A stretch of 64,000 nucleotides of DNA, from contig NZ_JABFFR010000025.1 of assembly GCF_013423485.1 (NCBI RefSeq), positions 182,164 through 246,163 of the forward strand, in the 5' to 3' direction. The DNA comes from Azospirillum oleiclasticum (GTDB lineage Bacteria > Pseudomonadota > Alphaproteobacteria > Azospirillales > Azospirillaceae). Shown piece by piece: positions 51,135 through 59,098 of the stretch. The position numbers and the translations under genes are program-made. The notes under the pieces were generated by a model. That model saw only the letters and a list, made by a program, of their open reading frames with translations. It made no database searches and was not told the DNA's origin. The number at the start of each line of letters is the position of its first letter. Positions within the stretch are counted from its first letter, which is position 1.

Positions 51135-53825
51135 TCAGTCCGGAAGCGTTGGCGGCGGTTCCGCCGGGAGCGCGATGACGATGCAGGTTCCGGCGTCGTG
51201 CAGCCCCGACCGGGCCTCGATGGTCCCGCCATGCGCCTCGACGATGGCGCGGGAAATGGCGAGGCCGAGGCCGGTGCCGGCCGCCTGCCCGTCGCCGCCC
51301 TGCACGCGGTAGAACATGTCGAACACCCGTTCCCGGTCGGCCTCCGGGATACCGCGCCCGCGGTCGCAGACCTCGGCGACGACGCGGCCGTCCTGGCGCC
51401 GCGCCCAGACCGTGACCGTGGTGTCCTTGGGCGAGTATTTGCAGGCGTTGTCGATCAGGTTGAAGAACACCTGTTCCAGCAGCACCGGGTCGGCGCGCAG
51501 CAGCGGCAGGCCGGGTTCCAGGTCCAGCCGCAGCCGGTGCCGGCGCAGGATGCGGCGGGCACGTTCCGCCGCCGCCCCCACCACGTCGGCCAGATCCACC
51601 CAGTCGGCCTTCGGCCGCAGCGCGCCGGAGCTGATCCGCGTCATGTCCAGCAGGTTCTGCACGAAGCGGTTGAGACGCTCCGCCTCGTCCTGGATGGTCT
51701 GCACCAGATCGAGCCGCTGCGCCGGCTTCAGCGTCTCGTCGTAGGTGTAGAGGCTGGTCGCGGCACCCAGGATCGAGACCAGCGGCGTGCGCAGATCGTG
51801 CGACAGGGACGACAGCAGGGCGGCGCGCAGCCGCTCCGTCTCCGCGTCGAGCCGCGCCTTCTGGATGTCGCCGACCAGCGAGGTCCGCTCCACCGCCACC
51901 GCTGCCTGACTCGCCAGCGTGTCGATGAGGCGGCCCTGTTCCGGTGACAGCAGGGGCTGCCCGCTCCGGATCTGCACCCCCAGCACCCCGACCGGCCCGT
52001 GCCCGGTGCGCATGGGCAGGAAGAACCAGTCGGCCGCGGGCAGCGTGGTGGAGCCGCGGCCGGCCGGGCTGCCGTGGTCCCACGCCCATTGGGCAGCGGC
52101 CATCGATTTCTCGTCCAGCGTGTCCTCCGGCGGGTAGCCGGCCTTGACCACCAGCCGCCCCTCCTCCGGCATCAGCACCAGCGACCGCCCGTCGACCGAC
52201 GCGGCCACATGGTGCACCACCGCCCACAGCACGTCGTCCAGGGAGGCGGCGGCGGCGACCCGCCGGTTGAAGTCGTACAGGTTGGCGGTGCGGCGCGCGC
52301 TGACCCGCGCCACCTCCACCTGCGCCCGCACCCGCGCGGCGAGGTTCGATGTGATCACCGCGGCGATCAGGAAGAAGGCGACCGTCAGGATGTTCTGCGG
52401 ATCGTTGATGGCGAGCGTGTAGCGCGGCTCGGTGAACAGGAAGTTGAAGGCCAGGAAGCTCAACACCGAGGCGTAGATGGACGGCGCCAGCCCCGACCGG
52501 ATCGCCACCAGCAGAACGCCGACGAGGTAGACGACCGAGACGTTGGGCAGCGGCAGCCAGCGGTCGATCAGGGCGCCGAAGGCGGTCGCCGCCGCCACGA
52601 TGAGCGTCGCCAGCGCGTAGGCCGGCCAGTCGCGGGCCGCCGGCCATGCCATGGCCTCCGTCGTCGCCGGCGCCGTCGCGGCCTCGTCCCCGGCGGCGAC
52701 CACCAGCACGTCGAACCGCCCCGCGCGCGCCAGCAGATCCGCGGTGGCGGAGCGCAGGAACCCGCGGGTCCAGCGGCGCGCCCCGGCCCGCCCGACGACG
52801 ATCTGGCTGACGTTGCGGCCGCGGGCGAAGGCAAGGATCTCATCGACCACCCGCTCCCCCTGCACCACCGCCGTCTCGCCGCCGAGCTGCTCGGCGAGGC
52901 GGAGTGCGGCCGCGATGGCGTCCTTGTCCGCCTCGCGGCGGGAGGTGCTGCGGTGCGTTTCCACATGCAGGGCGACCCAGGGGGCGTCGCGGCGTTCCGC
53001 CGCGCGCTTGGCGGTGCGCACCAGACGCGCCGCCTCCGGCCCGTGGCCGATGCACACCAGGATGCGCTCGCGCGTCGGCCAGGGGCCGGCTATGGCGTGC
53101 GAGCGCATGTAGCGGAGCATCTGGGAATCGACCCGCTCCGCCGCCTGCCGCAGCGCCATCTCGCGCAAAGCCGTCAGCGTGCCCGGCGAGAAGAAGCGGT
53201 CGAGCGCGCGGCGCGCCTGCTCCGGCACATAGACCTTGCCGTCGGCGAGGCGGCGGATCAGCTCCTGCGGCGGCAGGTCGATCAGCTCGATCTCGTCGGC
53301 CTTCTGCAGCACGCTGTCGGGCAGGGTCTCGCGCACGCGGATGCCGGCGATGCGCTCCACCACGTCGTTCAGGCTTTCCAGATGCTGGACGTTCAGCGTG
53401 GACGACACGTCGATGCCGGCGTCCAGGATCTCCTCCACATCCTGCCAGCGCTTGACGTGGCGGGAACCGGGGATGTTGGTGTGGGCCAGTTCGTCCACCA
53501 GCACGAGCCGCGGCCGGCGCGCCAGGACGGCGTCGAGGTCCATCTCCTCGAACGCCTTTCCGCGGTAGGAGACGGTGCGCAGAGGCACCCGCTCCAGCCC
53601 CTCCAGCAACGCCGCCGTCTCCACCCGGCCGTGGGTCTCCACCACCCCGACCACGAGATCCACCCCCTCGCGCCGGCGCGCCTGCGCGCCCTCCAGCATG
53701 GCGAAGGTCTTGCCCACGCCGGGCGCCGCCCCCAGGAAGATCGTGTGCCGCCCCCGCCGCTCACGGTTCGCCTCCTCCAGCAGCGCATCGGGGGAGGGGC
53801 GGGCGTTGGGGTCGTCGTGGGGCAT
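51135..53825 (-). CDS. kdpD: KdpD sensor histidine kinase
   Basis: An 896-residue K+/turgor sensor. In order: the N-terminal KdpD domain with Walker A GAAPGVGKT (about 32-40) and VLVDELAHTNIPGSRHVKRW; a universal stress protein-like domain with VVGRAGARRW; four closely spaced membrane helices (about 398-500); a GAF-like region; HisKA with the phosphorylated His in SSLSHDLRTPLVSI; and HATPase with NLIDNACKYSP and GTGLGLAISRAI. Full length is as in E. coli KdpD. It is 63 bases after kdpC in the same direction. The partner regulator gene kdpE lies 1.7 kb downstream, beyond two unrelated genes. Confidence 0.95.
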   Translation of the reverse strand: MPHDDPNARPSPDALLEEANRERRGRHTIFLGAAPGVGKTFAMLEGAQARRREGVDLVVGVVETHGRVETAALLEGLERVPLRTVSYRGKAFEEMDLDAVLARRPRLVLVDELAHTNIPGSRHVKRWQDVEEILDAGIDVSSTLNVQHLESLNDVVERIAGIRVRETLPDSVLQKADEIELIDLPPQELIRRLADGKVYVPEQARRALDRFFSPGTLTALREMALRQAAERVDSQMLRYMRSHAIAGPWPTRERILVCIGHGPEAARLVRTAKRAAERRDAPWVALHVETHRSTSRREADKDAIAAALRLAEQLGGETAVVQGERVVDEILAFARGRNVSQIVVGRAGARRWTRGFLRSATADLLARAGRFDVLVVAAGDEAATAPATTEAMAWPAARDWPAYALATLIVAAATAFGALIDRWLPLPNVSVVYLVGVLLVAIRSGLAPSIYASVLSFLAFNFLFTEPRYTLAINDPQNILTVAFFLIAAVITSNLAARVRAQVEVARVSARRTANLYDFNRRVAAAASLDDVLWAVVHHVAASVDGRSLVLMPEEGRLVVKAGYPPEDTLDEKSMAAAQWAWDHGSPAGRGSTTLPAADWFFLPMRTGHGPVGVLGVQIRSGQPLLSPEQGRLIDTLASQAAVAVERTSLVGDIQKARLDAETERLRAALLSSLSHDLRTPLVSILGAATSLYTYDETLKPAQRLDLVQTIQDEAERLNRFVQNLLDMTRISSGALRPKADWVDLADVVGAAAERARRILRRHRLRLDLEPGLPLLRADPVLLEQVFFNLIDNACKYSPKDTTVTVWARRQDGRVVAEVCDRGRGIPEADRERVFDMFYRVQGGDGQAAGTGLGLAISRAIVEAHGGTIEARSGLHDAGTCIVIALPAEPPPTLPD

Positions 53826-53888
53826 GGGCGTTCCGGTCAGGGCCGTCGGGTCAATAGCGTAGAGAATGTCGCGGGACGGTGGTACCGG

Positions 53889-54488
53889 CTATTGGCCGAT
53901 CCTCGCCAGCCCGCCCGCCGGAGCCAGCCCGTCCAGCTCCAGATTGACCAGCAGCACGTTCACCCGCGGCTCGCCGAGCAGGCCCCATTGGCGGCCTTCG
54001 GTGTGGCGCTCGATGACCGCGCGCACAGTGTCGAGCGGCAGGCCGCGTGCCTTGGCGATGCGGGGGGCCTGCCACAGGGCGGTCGCGGGCGACAGGTGCG
54101 GGTCGAGGCCGGAGCCGGACGCGGTGACCAGCTCGGCCGGCACCACACCGGGGGAGTCGGGGTTGGCGGCCCTCAGCGCCGCGACCCGCGCCGCGACCCG
54201 TTCGACCAGCGCCTTCGACGTCGGCCCCAGGTTGGAGGCGCCGCTGGACGCCGCGTCATAACCCTCCCCCGCCGCCGAGGGGCGGGGCTGGAGATGGTCC
54301 GGTCGGGTGAAGGGCTGGGCGATCAGGGTGGAACCGACGGTGGTGCCGCCGCGCTCCACCAGGCTGCCGGCCGCCTGCCAGGGGAAGAGCAGGCCGGCGA
54401 GGCCGGTCACGGTCAGCGGGTAGACGAGGCCGGTCAGCACGGTCATGACGACCAGCAGGGAGACGGCCGGACGAAGGTCCTTGAGCAT
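53889..54488 (-). CDS. kdpC: Potassium-transporting ATPase subunit C
   Basis: A 199-residue subunit with one N-terminal membrane helix (AVSLLVVMTVLTGLVYPLTVTGLAGLLFP) and a periplasmic domain with the family marks GSTLIAQPFTRPDHLQPRPSA and LVTASGSGLDPHLSP. KdpC binds KdpB and stabilises the KdpFABC pump. It starts 24 bases after kdpB. Confidence 0.95.
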   Translation of the reverse strand: MLKDLRPAVSLLVVMTVLTGLVYPLTVTGLAGLLFPWQAAGSLVERGGTTVGSTLIAQPFTRPDHLQPRPSAAGEGYDAASSGASNLGPTSKALVERVAARVAALRAANPDSPGVVPAELVTASGSGLDPHLSPATALWQAPRIAKARGLPLDTVRAVIERHTEGRQWGLLGEPRVNVLLVNLELDGLAPAGGLARIGQ

Positions 54489-54512
54489 GATGGGTTCCTC
54501 CCGCGCGGGCGG

Positions 54513-56552
54513 TCAGGCGAGGCCGAGAAGGGTGACGAGCAGGTCGATGGCCTTGATGCCGACGAAGGGCACCACCAGACCGCCCAGCCCGTAGACCAGC
54601 AGGTTGCGGCGCAGCAGCGCCGCGGCACCGGCCGGACGGTAGGCCACACCCTTCAGCGCCAGCGGGATCAGCGCCACGATGATCAGCGCGTTGAAGATGA
54701 TGGCCGACAGGATGGCGCTTTCGGGGCTCGACAGCCCCATCACGTTGAGCGGTGCCAGTTGCGGCAGGGCGGCCACGAACAGGGCCGGGATGATGGCGAA
54801 GTATTTCGCCACGTCGTTGGCGATGGAGAAGGTGGTCAGCGCGCCGCGGCTCATCAGGAGCTGCTTGCCGATCATCACCACCTCGATCAGCTTGGTGGGG
54901 TCGCTTTCCAGGTCGACCATGTTGCCGGCCTCGCGCGCCGCCTGGGTGCCGGTGTTCATGGCGACGCCGACGTCGGCCTGGGCCAGCGCCGGCGCGTCGT
55001 TGGAGCCGTCGCCGCACATGGCGACCAGCCGCCCTTCCGCCTGGAAGCCGCGGATCAGCTCCAGCTTGCGTTCGGGCGTCGCCTCGGCCAGGAAGTCGTC
55101 GACCCCGGCCTCGGCGGCGATGGCGGCGGCGGTCAGGCGGTTGTCGCCGGTGATCATCACGGTGCGGATGCCCATGCCGCGCAGCGTGTTGAAGCGCTCG
55201 CGGATGCCGGGCTTCACGATGTCCTTCAGGTGGACGACGCCCAGCACGCGGTCGTTCCGCGACACCACCAGCGGCGTGCCGCCGGCCTTGGCGACCCGCT
55301 CGACCGCCAGCGTCAGCTCCCGCGTGACGCTGTGCGCACCGGCGCGGGCGAGGATGCTGTCGGGCGCGCCCTTGCGCAGCCGGGTGCCGTCCGGCAGGTC
55401 GGCGCCGCTCATCCGGGTCTGGGCGGTGAAGGGGATGAAGTTCATGCCCGCCGGCGCGGCCGTGTCGAGGGCGAACCTCTCCCGCGCCAGCGCCACGATG
55501 GATTTTCCCTCCGGCGTGTCGTCGGCCAGCGAGGACAGCATGGCTGTTTCCGCCAGCGCGCGCTCGGCCACGCCGGACACCGGCAGGAATTCCGCCGCCT
55601 GCCGGTTGCCCAGCGTGATGGTGCCGGTCTTGTCCAGCAGCAGCACGTCGATATCGCCCGCCGCCTCCACCGCCCGGCCGGATTTGGCGATGACGTTGAA
55701 GCGCACGAGGCGGTCCATGCCGGCGATGCCGATGGCCGACAGCAGCCCGCCGATGGTGGTGGGGATCAGCGTGACCAGCAGCGCGCACAGGAACACCACC
55801 GGCACCGTCACGCCCATGTAGCCGGCAAAGGCCGGCAGCGTCACCACCACCAGCAGGAAGATCAGCGTCATGCCGACCAGCAGGATGGTCAGCGCGATCT
55901 CGTTGGGCGTCTTCTGGCGCTTGGCGCCCTCCACCAGCGCGATCATGCGGTCGAGGAAGCCGGTGCCGGGGTCGGCGGTGATGCGCACGACGATGCGGTC
56001 GGACACCACCCGCGTGCCGCCGGTGACGGCCGAGCGGTCGCCGCCGGATTCGCGGATGACCGGGGCGGATTCGCCGGTGACGGCGCTCTCGTCCACGGTG
56101 GCGATGCCGGACACCACGTCGCCGTCGCCGGGAATGAGGTCGCCGGTCTCGACCAGCACATGGTCGCCGACGCGCAGGGACGGGGCGGGCACCATGTCCC
56201 AGGCGAGCGCGTCGGCGGTGGCGAGCTTCTTCGCCGGGGTCTCGCTGCGGGTGCGGCGCAGGCTGTCGGCCTGCGCCTTGCCGCGCCCCTCGGCGATGGC
56301 CTCGGCGAAGTTGGCGAACAGCACGGTGAACCACAGCCACGCCACGATCTGCGCAGGCACGGCGACCGGCCCGGCGCCGGTGACGACCTCGCGGACCAGC
56401 AGCACCGTGCACAGCGCGGCGGCGGCGGCGGTGACGAAGATGACCGGGTTGCGCAGGAGCTGGCGCGGGTCCAGCTTGGCGACGGCGGAGACCGCCGCCG
56501 GGCGCAGGATCGCCGGATCGAACAGGGCGATGTCACGGGAACGGTGGATCAT
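54513..56552 (-). CDS. kdpB: Potassium-transporting P-type ATPase subunit B
   Basis: A 679-residue catalytic subunit of the Kdp pump. The actuator TGES motif is present (AVTGESAPVIRESGGD), as are the phosphorylated Asp in LLLDKTGTITLGNR, the hinge MCGDGSNDAPALAQADVGVAMNTGTQAAREAGNMVDLESDPTKL and membrane helices M1-M2 (about 35-75) and in the C-terminal part. The serine of TGES corresponds to the inhibitory phosphorylation site known in E. coli KdpB. It follows kdpA by 12 bases. Confidence 0.96.
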   Translation of the reverse strand: MIHRSRDIALFDPAILRPAAVSAVAKLDPRQLLRNPVIFVTAAAAALCTVLLVREVVTGAGPVAVPAQIVAWLWFTVLFANFAEAIAEGRGKAQADSLRRTRSETPAKKLATADALAWDMVPAPSLRVGDHVLVETGDLIPGDGDVVSGIATVDESAVTGESAPVIRESGGDRSAVTGGTRVVSDRIVVRITADPGTGFLDRMIALVEGAKRQKTPNEIALTILLVGMTLIFLLVVVTLPAFAGYMGVTVPVVFLCALLVTLIPTTIGGLLSAIGIAGMDRLVRFNVIAKSGRAVEAAGDIDVLLLDKTGTITLGNRQAAEFLPVSGVAERALAETAMLSSLADDTPEGKSIVALARERFALDTAAPAGMNFIPFTAQTRMSGADLPDGTRLRKGAPDSILARAGAHSVTRELTLAVERVAKAGGTPLVVSRNDRVLGVVHLKDIVKPGIRERFNTLRGMGIRTVMITGDNRLTAAAIAAEAGVDDFLAEATPERKLELIRGFQAEGRLVAMCGDGSNDAPALAQADVGVAMNTGTQAAREAGNMVDLESDPTKLIEVVMIGKQLLMSRGALTTFSIANDVAKYFAIIPALFVAALPQLAPLNVMGLSSPESAILSAIIFNALIIVALIPLALKGVAYRPAGAAALLRRNLLVYGLGGLVVPFVGIKAIDLLVTLLGLA

Positions 56553-56564
56553 GGGGGTCCGTCC

Positions 56565-58274
56565 TCAGAACAGGGTGCCGGTGCCGAGCAAGAGCTGCTC
56601 GGCGACCGGGCCGAGGGCCAGCACGGGGAAGAAGGTGAGCCCGCCGACAATCAGGATGACGCCGACGAGAAGCCCGACGAACAGGGCGCCGTGGGTCGGG
56701 AAGGTGCCGGCGCTGGCCGGCACGGCGCGCTTGGCCGCCAGCGACCCGGCGACGGCGAGGGCCGGGATGATCACCAGGAACCGCCCGATCAGCATGGCGA
56801 GGCCAAGCACGCTGTTCTGGTAGAGCGTGTTGGCGCCATAGCCGCCGAAGGCCGAGCCGTTGTTGCCGGTGGCCGATGCGTAGGCGTACAGGATCTCCGT
56901 CAGCCCGTGCGGGCCGCCGTCCTGCACCGAGGCGAGCCCCACCGGCAGCACCGCCGCCAGCGAGCCGAGGCCGAGCACGCCCACCGGCGTCACCAGCACC
57001 GCCAGCACCGCCAGCGTCACCTCGCGCGCCTCGATCTTCTTGCCCAGATACTCCGGCGTGCGGCCGACCATCAGGCCGGCGATGAAGACGGTGACGATGA
57101 CGAACAGCAGCATGCCGTAGAGGCCGGTGCCGACACCGCCGAAGATCACCTCCCCCAGCAGCATGTTGACCAGCGCCACCAGCCCGCCCAGCGGCATGAA
57201 GCTGTCGTGCATGGCGTTGACGGAGCCGTTGGAGGCCGCGGTGGTGGCGACCGCCCAGAGGGCGGAGTTCACCACGCCGAAGCGCATCTCCTTGCCTTCC
57301 AGATTGCCGCCGGCCGGATCGACGCCCAGCGCGGCGAAGGCCGGGTTGGGCTGCGCCTCCGCCCACCACGCCACGGCGATGCCGGCGACCAGCACCACCG
57401 CCATGGCGGCGAACAGCGCCCAGCCCTGCCGGCGGTCGCCGACCATGCGGCCGAAACTGTCGGTCAGCGCCGCGGCGATCATCAGGATGAACAGCATCTC
57501 CACGAGGTTGCTGACCGGCGTCGGGTTCTCGTAGGGGTGGGCCGAGTTGATGGAGAAGAAGCCGCCGCCGTTGGAGCCCAACTGCTTGATCGCCACCTGC
57601 GAGGCCACCGGCCCCTGGGCGATGACCTGCCGGCCGCCCTCGACGGTGGTCGCATCGACATGCGCCAGCAGCGTCTGCGGCACCCCCTGCCACACCAGCA
57701 CCAGCGCCGAGACCAGCGCCAGCGGCAGCAGCACGTAGAGGACGATGCGGATCAGGTCGCTGTGGAAGTTGCCGATGGTGGGCGACGAGCGGCGGGCGAA
57801 GCCGCGCACCAGCGCCGCCAACACGGCGATGCCGGTGGCCGACGACAGGAAGTTCTGCACGGTCAGCCCGGCCATCTGGCTGAAATGCGACAGCGTAGTC
57901 TCACCGCCATAGGCCTGCCAGTTGGTGTTGGTCATGAAGCTGACCGCCGTGTTGAAGGCGAGGTCGGCCGGCACCGCCGGCAGACCCGCCGGGTTCAGCG
58001 GCAGCCACGCCTGCGCCCGCAGGATGGCGTAGAGCAGCAGGAAGCCCAGCAGGTTGAAGGCCAGCAGCGACAGGGCATAGCCGGTCCAATGCTGCTCCTC
58101 GTCGGGGCGGATGCCGCACAGGCGGCACAGCCCGCGCTCCGCCGGCCCGAGGGCGGGGGTGAGCAGCGTGCGCTCGCCGGACAGCGCCCGCGCCATGAAG
58201 CCGCCCAGCAGCGGCGTCAGCGCCACCAGCAGGGCGAGGAAGACGAGGATCTGGAGAAGGCCCGCGGCATCCAT
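56565..58274 (-). CDS. kdpA: Potassium-transporting ATPase subunit A
   Basis: A 569-residue channel-like subunit with about ten membrane helices. The four selectivity-filter loops can be read: TNTNWQAYGGE, GSNGGGFFSINSAHPYENPTP, ASNGSVNAMHDS and GNNGSAFGGYGANT. It determines high-affinity K+ binding by the complex. It begins 12 bases after kdpF. Confidence 0.96.
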   Translation of the reverse strand: MDAAGLLQILVFLALLVALTPLLGGFMARALSGERTLLTPALGPAERGLCRLCGIRPDEEQHWTGYALSLLAFNLLGFLLLYAILRAQAWLPLNPAGLPAVPADLAFNTAVSFMTNTNWQAYGGETTLSHFSQMAGLTVQNFLSSATGIAVLAALVRGFARRSSPTIGNFHSDLIRIVLYVLLPLALVSALVLVWQGVPQTLLAHVDATTVEGGRQVIAQGPVASQVAIKQLGSNGGGFFSINSAHPYENPTPVSNLVEMLFILMIAAALTDSFGRMVGDRRQGWALFAAMAVVLVAGIAVAWWAEAQPNPAFAALGVDPAGGNLEGKEMRFGVVNSALWAVATTAASNGSVNAMHDSFMPLGGLVALVNMLLGEVIFGGVGTGLYGMLLFVIVTVFIAGLMVGRTPEYLGKKIEAREVTLAVLAVLVTPVGVLGLGSLAAVLPVGLASVQDGGPHGLTEILYAYASATGNNGSAFGGYGANTLYQNSVLGLAMLIGRFLVIIPALAVAGSLAAKRAVPASAGTFPTHGALFVGLLVGVILIVGGLTFFPVLALGPVAEQLLLGTGTLF

Positions 58275-58286
58275 GGGATGTCCCCC

Positions 58287-58376
58287 TCAGAAACGGTCGG
58301 GATGGATGAGGGCGTAGGCGAGGTAGCCGAGCAGCGCCGCGGCCACCAGCCCGCCCAGGACGAGATCGACGGTCAT
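58287..58376 (-). CDS. kdpF: Kdp small membrane subunit KdpF
   Basis: A 29-residue single-helix protein (MTVDLVLGGLVAAALLGYLA and a basic HPDRF end), the typical KdpF. It lies just before kdpA and is preceded by GGGGGAGGA. In E. coli it stabilises the KdpABC complex like a lipid-like peptide. Confidence 0.9.
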   Translation of the reverse strand: MTVDLVLGGLVAAALLGYLAYALIHPDRF

Positions 58377-58396
58377 GGCGACACGTCCTCCCCCGC

Positions 58397-58480
58397 TCAC
58401 AGCCGGTCGAGCGCGCGCACGGCCAGTGCGCACAGCCCGAAGAAGGCCAGGGTGGCGAGGGGAAAGAGAAGGTCGAACAC
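58397..58480 (-). CDS. Tiny membrane protein upstream of kdpF
   Basis: A 27-codon frame starting at GTG 58480 (VFDLLFPLATLAFFGLCALA..., ending ALDRL), one hydrophobic helix with a charged tail. A good GGAGGA site lies 8 bases before the start, and kdpF begins 20 bases after its stop. It could be a second KdpF-like peptide. I know of similar short ORFs before kdpF in other proteobacteria but no described function. Confidence 0.62.
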   Translation of the reverse strand: MFDLLFPLATLAFFGLCALAVRALDRL

Positions 58481-58527
58481 GGGTGCGGTCCTCCGCTGTT
58501 GCGCGTGTGGCATCCTCCTCCCGGCCC

Positions 58528-58578
58528 GCGTAAAGGGTCGATGCGGATTTCGGTGGGGCGCATAAAGGCCGCGTAAAG
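58528..58578. promoter_or_regulatory. Repeated GCGTAAAG boxes, candidate KdpE sites
   Basis: GCGTAAAG at 58528-58535, GCATAAAG at 58560-58567 and GCGTAAAG at 58571-58578: starts are 32 and 11 bases apart, close to three and one helical turns. On the minus strand they read CTTTACGC/CTTTATGC, like the TTTA-rich KdpE boxes of E. coli. They lie 48-98 bases upstream of the first kdp start and also before the divergent DUF123 gene. Confidence 0.5.
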
Positions 58579-58615
58579 ACGCCGCCGCTGCCCTGGCGCG
58601 GCGGAGGAGGCATCG

Positions 58616-59098
58616 ATGACCGGTCGGTTCCACAGCACGGCGGACGGCATCCCGGCGGAGCCCGGCGCCTATGTCCTGCTCGTCACTCTGGCGGAGGGGG
58701 TGGAGGTCCGCCTGCCGGGCCGCGCACCCGTGGTGCTGGCGGCCGGCCGTTATCTCTACTGCGGCAGCGCCCGCGGCCCCGGCGGCCTGCGCGCGCGGGT
58801 CGGCCGACACATGCGCCGCGACAAGGCGGTGCGCTGGCACATCGACCGGCTGACGCTGGCCGGCCGGGTGGCGGGGGCTTGGGTCTTTCCCGGTGGCGAC
58901 GAATGCGCGCTGGTGGCCGGGCTGTCCTCCCTGCCGGTGCCGCTGCCCGGCTTCGGCAGCAGCGACTGCCACCGCTGCGCCAGCCATCTGCTGGCCTGGC
59001 CGGAGGGTGTCGGGCTGGACCTGGAACGGTGGACCGGCGGGGCGCCACCCCCGCCGGTCCCCGCCGTCAGGACACCACCCGGATGTCCGCCGCGGTGA
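58616..59098 (+). CDS. DUF123 (GIY-YIG-like) protein
   Basis: A 160-residue protein with the DUF123 layout: GAYVLLVTLAE near residue 17, GRYLYCGSARGPGGLRARVGRHMRRDKAVRWHIDRLT in the centre, and a CxxC-like SDCHRCASHLL at about 116-126. DUF123 proteins resemble GIY-YIG nucleases, but activity has not been generally assigned. A GGAGGAGG site precedes the ATG. Its last 32 bases overlap the end of the RTX gene on the other strand. Confidence 0.85.
   Translation: MTGRFHSTADGIPAEPGAYVLLVTLAEGVEVRLPGRAPVVLAAGRYLYCGSARGPGGLRARVGRHMRRDKAVRWHIDRLTLAGRVAGAWVFPGGDECALVAGLSSLPVPLPGFGSSDCHRCASHLLAWPEGVGLDLERWTGGAPPPPVPAVRTPPGCPPR

Noticed and set aside
51999..58565. An uninterrupted open frame of about 2188 codons on the plus strand opposite kdpD-kdpA
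   Set aside because: It is antisense to five well-defined kdp genes and is rich in Arg/His/Gln/Asp/Gly, as expected for the complement of GC-rich coding DNA; no domain is recognisable.
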